Of a DNA stretch of 64,000 nt, positions 42,665 to 50,858 are shown one piece after another. The DNA is from Lysobacter enzymogenes. Its GTDB lineage: Bacteria; Pseudomonadota; Gammaproteobacteria; Xanthomonadales; Xanthomonadaceae. Every line of letters starts with the position of its first letter. Position 1 is the first letter of the stretch. The notes below the pieces were generated by a model. The model was not told the DNA's origin. It did not search any database and saw nothing but the letters and a program-made list of their open reading frames with translations. The stretch is from assembly GCF_023617245.1 (NCBI RefSeq), contig NZ_CP067396.1:2356001-2420000 (forward strand). Direction: 5' to 3'. A program made the position numbers and the translations under genes.

Positions 42665-42980
42665 TGCGTAATCCGGATGTGAGTGCGGCGAATGCCGATG
42701 GCGCCGCGGTTGCGGTGAGGTCGCGCCGCGGCGCGGGCGCCGGCCGTGGCGAAAGCCGGCCGGCGATGGGGCCGGCTAAATGTAAGGGATCGCGCCGGCC
42801 CGCGCCTGTGCGCGAAACGGCCTGCTGTCGAGAGATGACAGCAGTCATGCCGCGCGGCGGCCGCACGCCGTCGCCGTCGCCTAGACTGCGGAGCCCGCGA
42901 GCCCCGCGCCCGCGCGTTCGCCTTCGACCGCCGCTTTCAACTCGCGCTTTCAACCCCAGCTTCCATCCCCAGGAGTCCGC
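42665..42980. other. Divergent intergenic region
   Basis: 316 bases between the divergent M14 peptidase and glutathione transferase genes. A TAGACT at 42891-42896 is a possible -10 for the transferase, giving a leader of about 80 bases. Nothing else was recognised. Confidence 0.4.
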
Positions 42981-43607
42981 ATGTACGCGCTGTACTACAC
43001 GCCCGGTGCCGCCAGTCTGGTCGTCCACTGGCTGTTGCTCGAACTGGACCAGCCGCACGAACTGCGCGCGGTCGACATCGCCGCGCGCGAGCACAAGGAC
43101 GCCAGCTACCTCGCGCTCAATCCCAACGGCGTGGTGCCGACCTTGCTGGTCGACGGCCAGCCGCGCTACGAGGCCGCGGCGCTGGCGATGCTGCTGGCCG
43201 ACCGCCACGGCGACGGCGCGTTCGCGCCGGCGCCCGCGGACCCGCAGCGCGCCGAGTACCTGCAATGGATGTTCAACCTCACCGCCACCCTGCAGGCGCC
43301 GCTGCGGCTGTGGTGGTATCCGGACGACCTGCAGTGCGACGACGAGGCGGTGCGCCGCGGCGCCCGGGCCCGGTTCGAGGCGGCCTGCGAACGCCTGGAC
43401 GCGCACCTGGGCGCGCACGGGCCTTACCTGCTCGGCGAGCGCTTGAGCGCGGCCGACTTCTACCTGACCATGCTGATGCGCTGGAGCCGCAACTTGCCGC
43501 GTCCCGCGCACGACTGGCCGCACCTGGGCGCGCTGGCGCGGCGGATGAAGGCGCGGCCGAGCTTCGCCGAGCTGTACCGGCGCGAAGGCCTGGAAGAGTG
43601 GGCCTGA
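42981..43607 (+). CDS. Glutathione S-transferase
   Basis: A 208-residue GST. The N domain reads MYALYYTPGAASLVVHWLLLE with the catalytic Ser in the GAAS turn. NPNGVVPTLLVDG carries the cis-Pro, and RYEAAALAMLLAD is the E-A/S glutathione site. The C domain has LLGERLSAADFYLTMLMRW. It is unrelated in sequence detail to the GST at 30567, so it is not a recent copy. The ribosome site AGGAG is seven bases before ATG 42981. Confidence 0.92.
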   Translation: MYALYYTPGAASLVVHWLLLELDQPHELRAVDIAAREHKDASYLALNPNGVVPTLLVDGQPRYEAAALAMLLADRHGDGAFAPAPADPQRAEYLQWMFNLTATLQAPLRLWWYPDDLQCDDEAVRRGARARFEAACERLDAHLGAHGPYLLGERLSAADFYLTMLMRWSRNLPRPAHDWPHLGALARRMKARPSFAELYRREGLEEWA

Positions 43608-43642
43608 GCCCGAACCGTCCCATCCGCAAGGAGCGCGACTGC

Positions 43643-44419
43643 ATGGATCGTCCCGATGTCCCGTTTCGCCGCCGCGCCGCATGCTGCGCGGCGTTGCTTC
43701 TGAGTTCGGCCGCGGCGCTGGCGGCCGCGGCGCCGGCCGCGCCCGCCGCCGCCGCTGCGGCCAAGCCGGTCAAAGCCGCCCCCGCCCAGGCCGCCGCGGT
43801 GCCCGGCTCGGTCGCAGGCGCGGTCGCCGGCGTGCCCGCGGCCGAGTGGACGGTGCGCTGGTGGCGCTGGGCGAACAACGCCTTCCCCGACGGCCTGGCG
43901 CCGTACCGCGACCGCGACGGCCGGCTGTGCGCGACGGGCCAGGACGAACGCGGCCCGGTCTGGTTCCTGGCCGGCACCGACGGCAGTTTCGCCGCCCGGC
44001 GCCGCTGTCGGGTCCCGGCCGGCGCGCACCTGCTGGTGCCGGTCATCAACATGTATTTCCACGCGCCCACCGCCGGCCCCAATGCGATGGACTGCGCCGA
44101 GGTCAAGCGCGCGGCGGCGGTCAACAACGATTACCTGGCCAGCGCGGTGGTGCTGCTCGACGGCAAGCCGCTGGCGCGGCCGCTGCGGCTGGCCTCGCGC
44201 TGTTTCGATCCGCAGGCCGCGCGCGCCCACCCCGGCCCGGACCGCGGCGGCCGCTACCGCGCGGCCGCCGACGGCTACTGGCTGCTGCTGCCGCCGCTGG
44301 CGCCGGGGCCGCACCGGCTCAGCGTCGGCGCCAACTACGGCAACCCGTACGACTCGGAGTACGGCCGCATGCAGCAGAACTTCGAATACCAATTGCAGGT
44401 CGGTGACCTGGCGATCTGA
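43643..44419 (+). CDS. Exported protein of unknown function, tryptophan-rich
   Basis: A 258-residue protein with a signal sequence (MDRPDVPFRRRAACCAALLL and onward) and an Ala-rich linker. The mature part starts PAAEWTVRWWRWANNAFPDG and continues LCATGQDERGPVWFLAGTDG, with RRCRVPAGAHLLVPVINMYF and a late SVGANYGNPYDSEYGRMQQN. I have seen this pattern (WW-WA, GPVWFLAG, C-VPAG-PVIN) in uncharacterised secreted proteins of Proteobacteria, but it has no assigned function. AAGGAG precedes ATG 43643 by nine bases. It follows the glutathione transferase by 35 bases and may be cotranscribed. Confidence 0.75.
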   Translation: MDRPDVPFRRRAACCAALLLSSAAALAAAAPAAPAAAAAAKPVKAAPAQAAAVPGSVAGAVAGVPAAEWTVRWWRWANNAFPDGLAPYRDRDGRLCATGQDERGPVWFLAGTDGSFAARRRCRVPAGAHLLVPVINMYFHAPTAGPNAMDCAEVKRAAAVNNDYLASAVVLLDGKPLARPLRLASRCFDPQAARAHPGPDRGGRYRAAADGYWLLLPPLAPGPHRLSVGANYGNPYDSEYGRMQQNFEYQLQVGDLAI

Positions 44420-44593
44420 CCGGTCGTTCGACGCCGCGCCGGCCGGGCGCGGCGTCTGTCCGCGCGGCCTTGGCGACCGCGCCGGCCAAGCCGGCGGCGC
44501 GAACGATGGGGTAGTCTGTGGGGCTGGACCGCCCGGCGCATGCGCCGGACCCCGCGAAGGACGCGCGATTCGACCGACGACCAGGACCGCCGC

Positions 44594-46216
44594 ATGACCC
44601 AAGCCGCCACCGCCCCCGCCGATTCGCAGGGCAAGATGCCCCGCCAGATCGCCTTCATCATCGGCAACGAGGCGGCCGAGCGCTTCAGTTTCTACGGCAT
44701 GCGCAACATCCTGACCGCGTTCCTGGTCGGGACCCTGCTGATGGCGTCCACCGGCGACCTCGCCGAGCGCGAGCGCATGGCCAAGGACGTGTTCCACACG
44801 TTCATGATCGGCACCTACTTCTTCCCGCTGCTCGGCGGCTGGCTGGCCGACCGCTACTTCGGCAAGTACAACACCGTCATCTGGTTCTCGCTGGTGTACT
44901 GCGCCGGCCACGCCTGCCTGGCGCTGTTCGAACACAACCAGACCGGCTTCTACACCGGCCTGTTCCTGATCGCGTTCGGCGCCGGCGGCATCAAACCCCT
45001 GGTGGTGTCGTTCTGCGGCGACCAGTTCGACCAGAGCAACAAGCACAAGGCCAAGCTGGTGTTCGACGCGTTCTATTGGACGATCAACTTCGGCTCGCTG
45101 TTCGCGTCCTTGCTGATGCCGATCTTCCTGCGCGAGTACGGCCCCTCGGTGGCGTTCGGCATCCCCGGCGCGCTGATGTTCCTGGCCACGTTCATCTTCT
45201 GGCTGGGCCGCAAGCGCTACGTCATGGTGCCGCCGACCCGCAACGCGCCGGACCCGGACTCGTTCTTCAACGTCGCCCGCACCGCGCTGCGCGCCAAGGC
45301 GCCGGGGCAGGGCAACCCGGGCGTGGCGGTGGCCGCGGTCGGCGTGGCCCTGGCCGCCGGCGCGCTGGCGCTGATCCCGAGCCTGGGCTTCGTCAAGAGC
45401 GCGTGCATGGCGCTGGGCCTGCTGATCGGCTTCGGCGGCTACGGCATCTCGCTGCAGCTCGAGCGCGCGCGCGGCCGCCACCCCGACGCGGCCGTGGACG
45501 GCGTGCGCGCGGTGCTGCGCATCCTGATCGTGTTCGCCTTCGTCACCCCGTTCTGGTCGCTGTTCGACCAGAAGGCCTCGACCTGGGTGCTGCAGGGCCA
45601 GCGCATGGTGGTGCCGACCGAGTTGTGGTGGTGGCCGAGCTGGCTGATCTCCGGCGAGGGCGGGGCCAAGGCCGCGGCCTCGCAGATGCAGGCGATCAAC
45701 CCGCTGCTGGTGATGCTGCTGATCCCGTTCAACAACTTGGTGCTGTACCCGGCGCTGCGCGGGATCGGGATCAACCCCACGCCGCTGCGGCGGATGGGCT
45801 TCGGCATTGCGGTCTCGGGCCTGTCGTGGATCGTCGCGGCGGTGCTGCAGTTGTATATGGACGCCGGCCACCCCATGTCGCTGGCATGGCAGATCGTTCC
45901 CTACATCCTGCTGACCTTCGGCGAGGTGCTGGTCTCGGCGACCGCGCTGGAGTTCGCCTACAGCCAGTCGCCACAGTCGATGAAGGGCGTGATCATGGCC
46001 CTGTGGTACCTCACCAGCACGTTCGGCAACCTGTGGGTGATGCTGACCAACGCGGCGGTGCGCAACGAGGCGGTGACCTCGCACATCGCCGCCACCGGGC
46101 TGAGCGAGAACGCGTTCCTGATGTTCTTCTTCGCCGGCTTCGCGTTCGTGGCGGCGGCGGCCTTCGGCCTGTACGCGCGGCGCTACCCGATGCAGGACCA
46201 TTACCGCGCGGCCTGA
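44594..46216 (+). CDS. POT family di/tripeptide:proton symporter
   Basis: A 540-residue proton-dependent oligopeptide transporter with about 14 membrane helices. The proton-coupling motif Glu26-x-x-Glu29-Arg30 sits in NEAAERFSFYGMRNILTAFL. The PTR signatures GTYFFPLLGGWLADRYFGKY and FDAFYWTINFGSLFASLLMP follow, then FAYSQSPQSMKGVIMALWYL in helix 10. It imports small peptides at the inner membrane. ATG 44594 (MTQAATAPADSQGKMPRQIA) is chosen; the frame upstream is Arg/Asp-rich and not family-like. In context with two peptidases in this window it suggests peptide use as a nutrient. Confidence 0.94.
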   Translation: MTQAATAPADSQGKMPRQIAFIIGNEAAERFSFYGMRNILTAFLVGTLLMASTGDLAERERMAKDVFHTFMIGTYFFPLLGGWLADRYFGKYNTVIWFSLVYCAGHACLALFEHNQTGFYTGLFLIAFGAGGIKPLVVSFCGDQFDQSNKHKAKLVFDAFYWTINFGSLFASLLMPIFLREYGPSVAFGIPGALMFLATFIFWLGRKRYVMVPPTRNAPDPDSFFNVARTALRAKAPGQGNPGVAVAAVGVALAAGALALIPSLGFVKSACMALGLLIGFGGYGISLQLERARGRHPDAAVDGVRAVLRILIVFAFVTPFWSLFDQKASTWVLQGQRMVVPTELWWWPSWLISGEGGAKAAASQMQAINPLLVMLLIPFNNLVLYPALRGIGINPTPLRRMGFGIAVSGLSWIVAAVLQLYMDAGHPMSLAWQIVPYILLTFGEVLVSATALEFAYSQSPQSMKGVIMALWYLTSTFGNLWVMLTNAAVRNEAVTSHIAATGLSENAFLMFFFAGFAFVAAAAFGLYARRYPMQDHYRAA

Positions 46217-46272
46217 ACCGTCTCGCCGCGCGCCTTACCTGAGCCTCTCCCCGTCGCGAGCCCGCCCCGACC

Positions 46273-46890
46273 ATGATCACTTTCGTCCTGATCGCCGTGA
46301 CCGTGCTGGTGTCGTGGCAAGCCTTCGAGAAGCGCCGCCTGTACGAGCGGCTGGTGCTGTGGCCGCCGGGGGTGGCGCGCTTCCGCCAGTACGACCGGCT
46401 GCTGACCCACGGCTTCGTGCACGCCGACTGGATGCACCTGCTGTTCAACATGATCACCCTGTATTTCTTCGGCCGCGCGGTCGAAGGGGTGTTCGCGCAG
46501 TTGGCCGGGCCGGGGATGTTCGCGCTGTTCTACCTCTCGGCGATCGTGGTCGCGATCCTGCCGAGCTACCTGCGCCATCGCAAGGACGGCGGCTACGTCA
46601 GCCTGGGCGCGTCCGGCGCGGTCTCGGCGGTGCTGTTCGCGTTCGTGCTGGTGGACCCGTGGAACTGGATCATCGTGTTCGTGATACCGGTGCCGGCCGT
46701 GGTCTACGCCATCGCCTATGTCGGCTATTCGTACTGGATGGACAAGCGCGGCGGCGACAACATCAACCACAACGCGCACCTGTCCGGGGCGATCTACGGC
46801 CTGCTGTTCATGCTGATGATGAAGCCGGCGCTGTTCTGGTTCTTCCTGGAGCGCCTGGCCAGCCCGCGCGGACCCGGCTTTCTGGGCTGA
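46273..46890 (+). CDS. Rhomboid family intramembrane serine protease
   Basis: A 205-residue membrane protein with six helices. The catalytic Ser114 is in SLGASGAVSAVLFAF and His169 in NINHNAHLSGAIYGLLFM, forming the rhomboid dyad. TLYFFGRAVEG and HGFVHADWMHLLFNMI give the conserved L1/helix 2 region. It cleaves transmembrane segments of unknown substrates. It lies 56 bases after the peptide transporter on the same strand. A bidirectional terminator lies beyond it. Confidence 0.93.
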   Translation: MITFVLIAVTVLVSWQAFEKRRLYERLVLWPPGVARFRQYDRLLTHGFVHADWMHLLFNMITLYFFGRAVEGVFAQLAGPGMFALFYLSAIVVAILPSYLRHRKDGGYVSLGASGAVSAVLFAFVLVDPWNWIIVFVIPVPAVVYAIAYVGYSYWMDKRGGDNINHNAHLSGAIYGLLFMLMMKPALFWFFLERLASPRGPGFLG

Positions 46891-46922
46891 GGCCGCAGCG
46901 CGTCGACGGATCGATGCGCCTG

Positions 46923-47012
46923 AGTGGGAGGGGCTTCAGCCCCGACGCTGTTCGCTCAAATCGCGACGGTCCGGCACGAAAGCAGCGGGGCTGAAGTCCC
47001 CGCCACAAAGGC
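46923..47012. repeat. Palindrome pair, GTGGGAGGGGCTTCAGCCCC family
   Basis: AGTGGGAGGGGCTTCAGCCC at 46922 and the inverted GCGGGGCTGAAGTCCCCGCC near 46986-47005 face each other, separated by about 35 bases, after the rhomboid gene. Confidence 0.75.
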
Positions 47013-47030
47013 CGGGCGATGCCGGCCCCA

Positions 47031-47090
47031 AAAACATCGGGCCCGAAGGCCTCCCGCATCGGCGGGACGGACTTCGGGCCCAAGTTTTTG
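47031..47090. terminator. Bidirectional terminator
   Basis: A stem GGGCCCGAAG (47040-47049) / CTTCGGGCCC (47073-47082), with an inner CTCCCGC / GCGGGA stem, is flanked by AAAAA on the left (47031-47035) and TTTTT on the right (47086-47090). It can end both the rhomboid transcript and that of the convergent small gene at 47113. Confidence 0.8.
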
Positions 47091-47112
47091 CTGCGTTGCG
47101 GCGGAGCGGGGC

Positions 47113-47319
47113 TCAGGCCGCCAGCGGGTTTTCCAGTTCCAGCGCGCCCTCGCCGTAGGCCGCGGCCAGCCCGGCCTGGATCTGCGCATCGAGTTCGCGC
47201 AGCTCGGCATCGTCGCCTTCGCCGTTGCGGGCGAGGTCGAACAGGCGGGCGATGACGGCATTGCTGTGCGCGTCGTCGCTGCGCATGTCTTTTCGGTCTG
47301 GGTCGATGTGGCGAGCCAT
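47113..47319 (-). CDS. Small conserved-looking hypothetical protein
   Basis: A 68-residue soluble protein. It starts MARHIDPDRKDMRSDDAHSN and is followed by an acidic helical region (RNGEGDDAELRELDAQIQAG) and a hydrophobic end (ENPLAA). No domain is recognised. The case for a real gene is the AGGGGAA ribosome site ten bases before ATG 47319, the balanced composition, and the terminator just beyond its stop. The longer frame to 47364 is less likely. It is divergent from the histone-like gene. Confidence 0.65.
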   Translation of the reverse strand: MARHIDPDRKDMRSDDAHSNAVIARLFDLARNGEGDDAELRELDAQIQAGLAAAYGEGALELENPLAA

Positions 47320-47563
47320 TGGAATTCCCCTTCGTCGTAACTGTGGACTTACGCACAGTTCCACGCAGGTTCCATGCCAGGGTTTTCCCTAGCTTGCACG
47401 GCCGAAAAGTGACGCGAGGCGTCAACACAGGCCGGTCCGCATCAGTCGCCTGACGCAACGCGGCGCAGTCTCACGTCCGCTCACCCGCCATGAAGGTGGC
47501 GCGTGCTAACACGGACGCGTGTTGTCGACAGCACAAGGCTGATGTAGTCACGGGGGCAGCCGC

Positions 47564-47569
47564 TATCAT
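47564..47569 (+). promoter_or_regulatory. Possible -10 element of the histone-like gene
   Basis: TATCAT followed by TCGCGC, 35 bases before the start of the histone-like gene. No clear -35. Confidence 0.4.
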
Positions 47570-47604
47570 TCGCGCATTCGCAAACACTCGACGAGGAGTC
47601 AAGC

Positions 47605-49230
47605 ATGGCGAGCAAGAAGGCGGGCAAGTCCGCAAGCAAATCGGCCCAGCCGGCGCGCACCCGCGCCGCGGGCAAGAAGACCGTAGCCCAGCGAGCGGCC
47701 AAGGCCGCCAAGGGCGCGGTCAAGAAAGCGAAGAAGGCCGCGGTCAAGCCGGCGCCGGCGAAGAAGGCGACGAACAAGACCGCGGCGGCGAAGTCCGCGA
47801 AAAAGGTCGCGGCGAAGAAGGTCGCGAAGAAGGCGTCCGCCGGCAAGATCGTTAAGAAGGCGACCAAGGCTGCCGCCGCCAAGGTCGCGAAGAAGGCGGC
47901 CGGCAAGAAGGTCGCGGGCAAGAAGGCCGCGGTCGGGAAGATCGTGAAGAAGGCGGCCAAGCCTGCGGCCAAAAAGCCGGTGGCGAAGAAGACGGCGGCG
48001 AACAAGGCGGCCGCGACGAAGGCAGCGAGCAAGAAGGTGGCGAGCAAGAAGGTGGCTGCCAAAAAGTCGCTGGCCAAGAAAGTGGTGGCCGGCAAGCCGG
48101 CCGTGAAGAAGTCCGCCGGCAAGGTCGTGGCGGCGAAGAAGCCGATTGCGAAGAAGCCGGTCGCTAAGAAGCCTGTTGCGAAGAAGGCCGCGGTCACGAA
48201 GACGTCGGGCTTGCCGGTCGCGACCCGGCAGGCGGCGCTCAAGAAGGCGACCAAGCAGTCGGCGACCAAGCCGGCGGCGCCGAAGAAGGCCGTGCGTGTG
48301 GCGCCGGTCGCCTCGGCGCCGGTGCAGCGGAAGCCCGCGGTTGCGGCCGCGGCGGCAACCAAGCCGGCGGCGAAGCCCGCGGTCGCGAAGCCCGTTATCG
48401 CGAAGTCCGCAGCGACCAAGCCTGCCGCGACCAAGCCGGCCGCGGTCAATCCGGCGGTCGCGAAGCCTGCGGCGGCCAAGCCTGCATCCGCGCCCAAGCC
48501 CGCATCCGCTCCGGTTTCTGCACCGGCCCAGCCTGCGCCGTCTAAGACCGAAGCCGCGAGCGCGCCCAAGCCCGCCGCAAAGAAGAAGCCCGCGGTTGCG
48601 AAGCCGGCGCACAGCGCGCCGACCCAGGATGAGCCGCAGCGTACGGGCGAACTGTTCGCCGAACCGGCGTCCGCGCCGGCCAAGCCCAAGGCCAAGCCGG
48701 CGCCGGCCGTCGAGGCGCCCTCGTCGGTCCCGGCCGGTTCGCTGATCGCAGCCGGCGCCGCCGCGCCGGCCGCCGCGCCCGCGTTGCAGGCCGAGTCGCA
48801 GCAGCCTGCCGAACCCGCCGCCGCGCCGAGCGCGGTCGCGCAGGGCGCGGCGGAAACCGCGCTGGAAGCCGAAACCGCGGCCGACCGCGATGCCGGCCAG
48901 GCCCCGGCCGCCGAGACCGTCGCGTCGCCGCAGGGCGATGCGGCCGAGTCGGACGATTCCAGCGACGCGCCGACCGCGCACATCACCCCGGAACAAGCGC
49001 TGGAAAACACCCGCCGCCTGCTCCAGGCCAAGCAGGACGCCGCGCGCGAGCCGCAGCCGTGGCAGCAGCTCGACCCGGGCCACGGCCACGTGCCGGCGCC
49101 GGGCCCGCAGTCCGAGAGCGCCGCGCACAAGGCCGGCGAACTGCACGCGGCCGAGAGCCGGATGGACGCGATCCAGGGGTCGATCGGCACCCAGGACCGC
49201 CACAACCAGGGCAAGCGCGACAACCGCTGA
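47605..49230 (+). CDS. Large histone H1-like protein
   Basis: A 541-residue, strongly low-complexity protein. Residues 1-205 are Lys/Ala repeats of the KKxxAKK type (for example KKVAAKKVAKKASAGKIVKK), like eukaryotic H1 tails and bacterial AlgP or Hc proteins. Residues 205-330 are Pro/Ala/Lys-rich. Residues 330-470 turn acidic and Gln/Ala-rich (EAETAADRDAGQAPAAETVA). The last 75 residues are ordinary in composition (ITPEQALENTRRLLQAKQDA, then QPWQQLDPGHGHVPAPGPQS) and look conserved in relatives. It should bind and compact DNA through the basic half. GAGGAG is seven bases before ATG 47605. Confidence 0.85.
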   Translation: MASKKAGKSASKSAQPARTRAAGKKTVAQRAAKAAKGAVKKAKKAAVKPAPAKKATNKTAAAKSAKKVAAKKVAKKASAGKIVKKATKAAAAKVAKKAAGKKVAGKKAAVGKIVKKAAKPAAKKPVAKKTAANKAAATKAASKKVASKKVAAKKSLAKKVVAGKPAVKKSAGKVVAAKKPIAKKPVAKKPVAKKAAVTKTSGLPVATRQAALKKATKQSATKPAAPKKAVRVAPVASAPVQRKPAVAAAAATKPAAKPAVAKPVIAKSAATKPAATKPAAVNPAVAKPAAAKPASAPKPASAPVSAPAQPAPSKTEAASAPKPAAKKKPAVAKPAHSAPTQDEPQRTGELFAEPASAPAKPKAKPAPAVEAPSSVPAGSLIAAGAAAPAAAPALQAESQQPAEPAAAPSAVAQGAAETALEAETAADRDAGQAPAAETVASPQGDAAESDDSSDAPTAHITPEQALENTRRLLQAKQDAAREPQPWQQLDPGHGHVPAPGPQSESAAHKAGELHAAESRMDAIQGSIGTQDRHNQGKRDNR

Positions 49231-49371
49231 GCCCCGTCGCCGACGCCGCGCTGCGGCGCCGAACTTCGTCGATACCGGCTCGCGTCGATATCGATCCCGG
49301 CGCGCCCCTGCGGCGCGCCGGGGCCGCGGCGGAGCGATCCGCCGCCGCCCCGACCCGCACAGGACTCGACC

Positions 49372-49647
49372 ATGCCCGTCACCGTGACCCACGACCCCGC
49401 GCAGCAGCGCTTCAGTACCGTCGTCGACGGCGTCGAGGCGGAGTTGGAATACCAATTGCGCGGCGACCAGCTCGTCATCGCCCACACCGGCGTGCCCGAG
49501 GCCATCGGCGGGCGCGGCATCGCCAGCGACCTGGTCCGGGCCGCGTTCGAGTACGCGCGCCAGGCCGGCTACAAGGTGCGCCCGGCGTGCTCGTACGCGG
49601 CGGCCTGGACCGAGCGGCATCCGGAGTATTCGCAACTGCTGGGCTGA
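49372..49647 (+). CDS. YjdJ-type GNAT N-acetyltransferase
   Basis: A 91-residue single-domain acetyltransferase of the short GNAT group (COG2388, YjdJ). It starts MPVTVTHDPAQQRFSTVVDG, followed by AELEYQLRGDQLVIAHTGVP. The acetyl-CoA loop reads AIGGRGIASDLVRAAFEYAR, and the end RPACSYAAAWTERHPEYSQL is typical. Members are half the length of ordinary GNATs. The substrate is unknown. A long REP-type hairpin lies 50 bases after its stop. Confidence 0.9.
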   Translation: MPVTVTHDPAQQRFSTVVDGVEAELEYQLRGDQLVIAHTGVPEAIGGRGIASDLVRAAFEYARQAGYKVRPACSYAAAWTERHPEYSQLLG

Positions 49648-49698
49648 GGCCGCAGTCGCCCCGGGCCGGCCCGATGATTGGGGGCCGGGGTCGGAGGG

Positions 49699-49791
49699 CT
49701 GTTGTGGGAGGGGCTTCAGCCCCGACGCTTTCCGATCGGATCTCGGCGATCCGGCACGAAAGCGTCGGGGCTGAAGCCCCTCCCACAACAG
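49699..49791. repeat. Perfect 34-bp inverted repeat (REP pair)
   Basis: Arms CTGTTGTGGGAGGGGCTTCA plus GCCCCGACGCTTTC (49699-49732) and the exact complement (49758-49791) are separated by 25 bases. In RNA this makes one long perfect hairpin between the acetyltransferase and rluF genes. Confidence 0.92.
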
Positions 49792-50012
49792 CCGAGCGCT
49801 GGCTTGCTCCCACCAGGCGCCTAGGCCTGGATTCCTGCCTTCAAGCGCCGAGGCCGCACCCCTCTTGCAGGCGCCCAGGCCCGTGAAAACACAGCCGCCG
49901 CGGCCCCGTTCGCGGCCCGGTGCCGCCGCCGCACTCGCCTTCGCCGCGCGACTGTGCCAGCCTACGCGCCCCCCACGCCTTCCGCAGGCCGGTTTTCCGG
50001 CATGCTTCGCCC

Positions 50013-50726
50013 ATGCGCCTGAACAAACACATCAGCGACACCGGTTTCTGCTCCCGCCGCGAGGCCGACCGCCTCATCGCCGAGGGCCGGGTCACCGTCA
50101 ACGGCGTGCGCGGCCGGGTCGGCAGCGAAGTGGGCGAGGGCGATGAGGTCCGCATCGACGGCGACGTCCTGCGCGTGCGCGTCGCCGCCAAGGGCAAGCG
50201 CCAGCACGTCTATATCGCGCTCAACAAGCCGGTCGGCGTGGTCTGCACCACCGAGTCCGGGGTCAAGGACAACATCGTCGACTTCGTCGGCCACGAGCGC
50301 CGGATCTTCCCGATCGGCCGCCTGGACAAGGACTCGGAAGGGCTGATCCTGCTGACCAGCAACGGCGACATCGTCAACGAGATCCTGCGCGCCGAGAACA
50401 AGCTGGAAAAGGAATACCTGGTCGCGGTGAACCACGAGGTCACCCCGGAGTTCCTGCGCGGCATGGGCCGCGGCGTGCCGATCCACGGCCAGACCACGCT
50501 GCCGTGCAAGACCGGCAAGCTCGGCCGCTTCGGTTTCCGCATCGTGCTGGTGCAGGGCCTGAACCGGCAGATCCGGCTGATGGCCGCGCACTTCGGCTTC
50601 CGGGTCAAGCAGCTGCTGCGCGCGCGCATCGGCAACGTCAAGCTGGGCCGGCTCAAGCCCGGCCAATGGCGCAATCTCACCGACGCCGAACTGCAAGGCC
50701 TGCTGCCGCAACGCACGCAGTGGTGA
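50013..50726 (+). CDS. rluF: 23S rRNA pseudouridine synthase RluF-type
   Basis: A 237-residue RsuA-family pseudouridine synthase. The S4 RNA-binding domain (1-50) opens MRLNKHISDTGFCSRREADR. The catalytic Asp105 lies in FPIGRLDKDSEGLILLTSNG, with VYIALNKPVGVVCTTE before it and EKEYLVAV, GLNRQIRLMAAHFGFRV after it. The pattern GVKDNIVDFV and the length fit RluF, which modifies U2604 of 23S rRNA, better than RluB or RluE. ATG 50013 lacks a ribosome site; a CATGCT at 50001 is spaced for a leaderless transcript. Confidence 0.9.
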   Translation: MRLNKHISDTGFCSRREADRLIAEGRVTVNGVRGRVGSEVGEGDEVRIDGDVLRVRVAAKGKRQHVYIALNKPVGVVCTTESGVKDNIVDFVGHERRIFPIGRLDKDSEGLILLTSNGDIVNEILRAENKLEKEYLVAVNHEVTPEFLRGMGRGVPIHGQTTLPCKTGKLGRFGFRIVLVQGLNRQIRLMAAHFGFRVKQLLRARIGNVKLGRLKPGQWRNLTDAELQGLLPQRTQW

Positions 50727-50810
50727 ACGCCGGGAAAACGCGCGCGCCGCGGCGCGGCGCGGCCGGCCGCGAGGACGCCGCGGCCTAGATGCAGGCGTCA
50801 CGCCATGGGC

Positions 50811-50816
50811 GATAAT
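50811..50816 (+). promoter_or_regulatory. Possible -10 element of the DUF3298 lipoprotein gene
   Basis: GATAAT followed by GTCGCG, 43 bases before ATG 50859. Confidence 0.4.
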
Positions 50817-50858
50817 GTCGCGCGAAACTCCCATGGACGCCCCGAAAAGGATCGCTGC

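Noticed and set aside
49372..49886. Frames through the perfect inverted repeat at 49.7 kb
   Set aside because: Both strands give the same VGAEAPPTTA-like phrase because the repeat is palindromic; only the short acetyltransferase ORF has family motifs.
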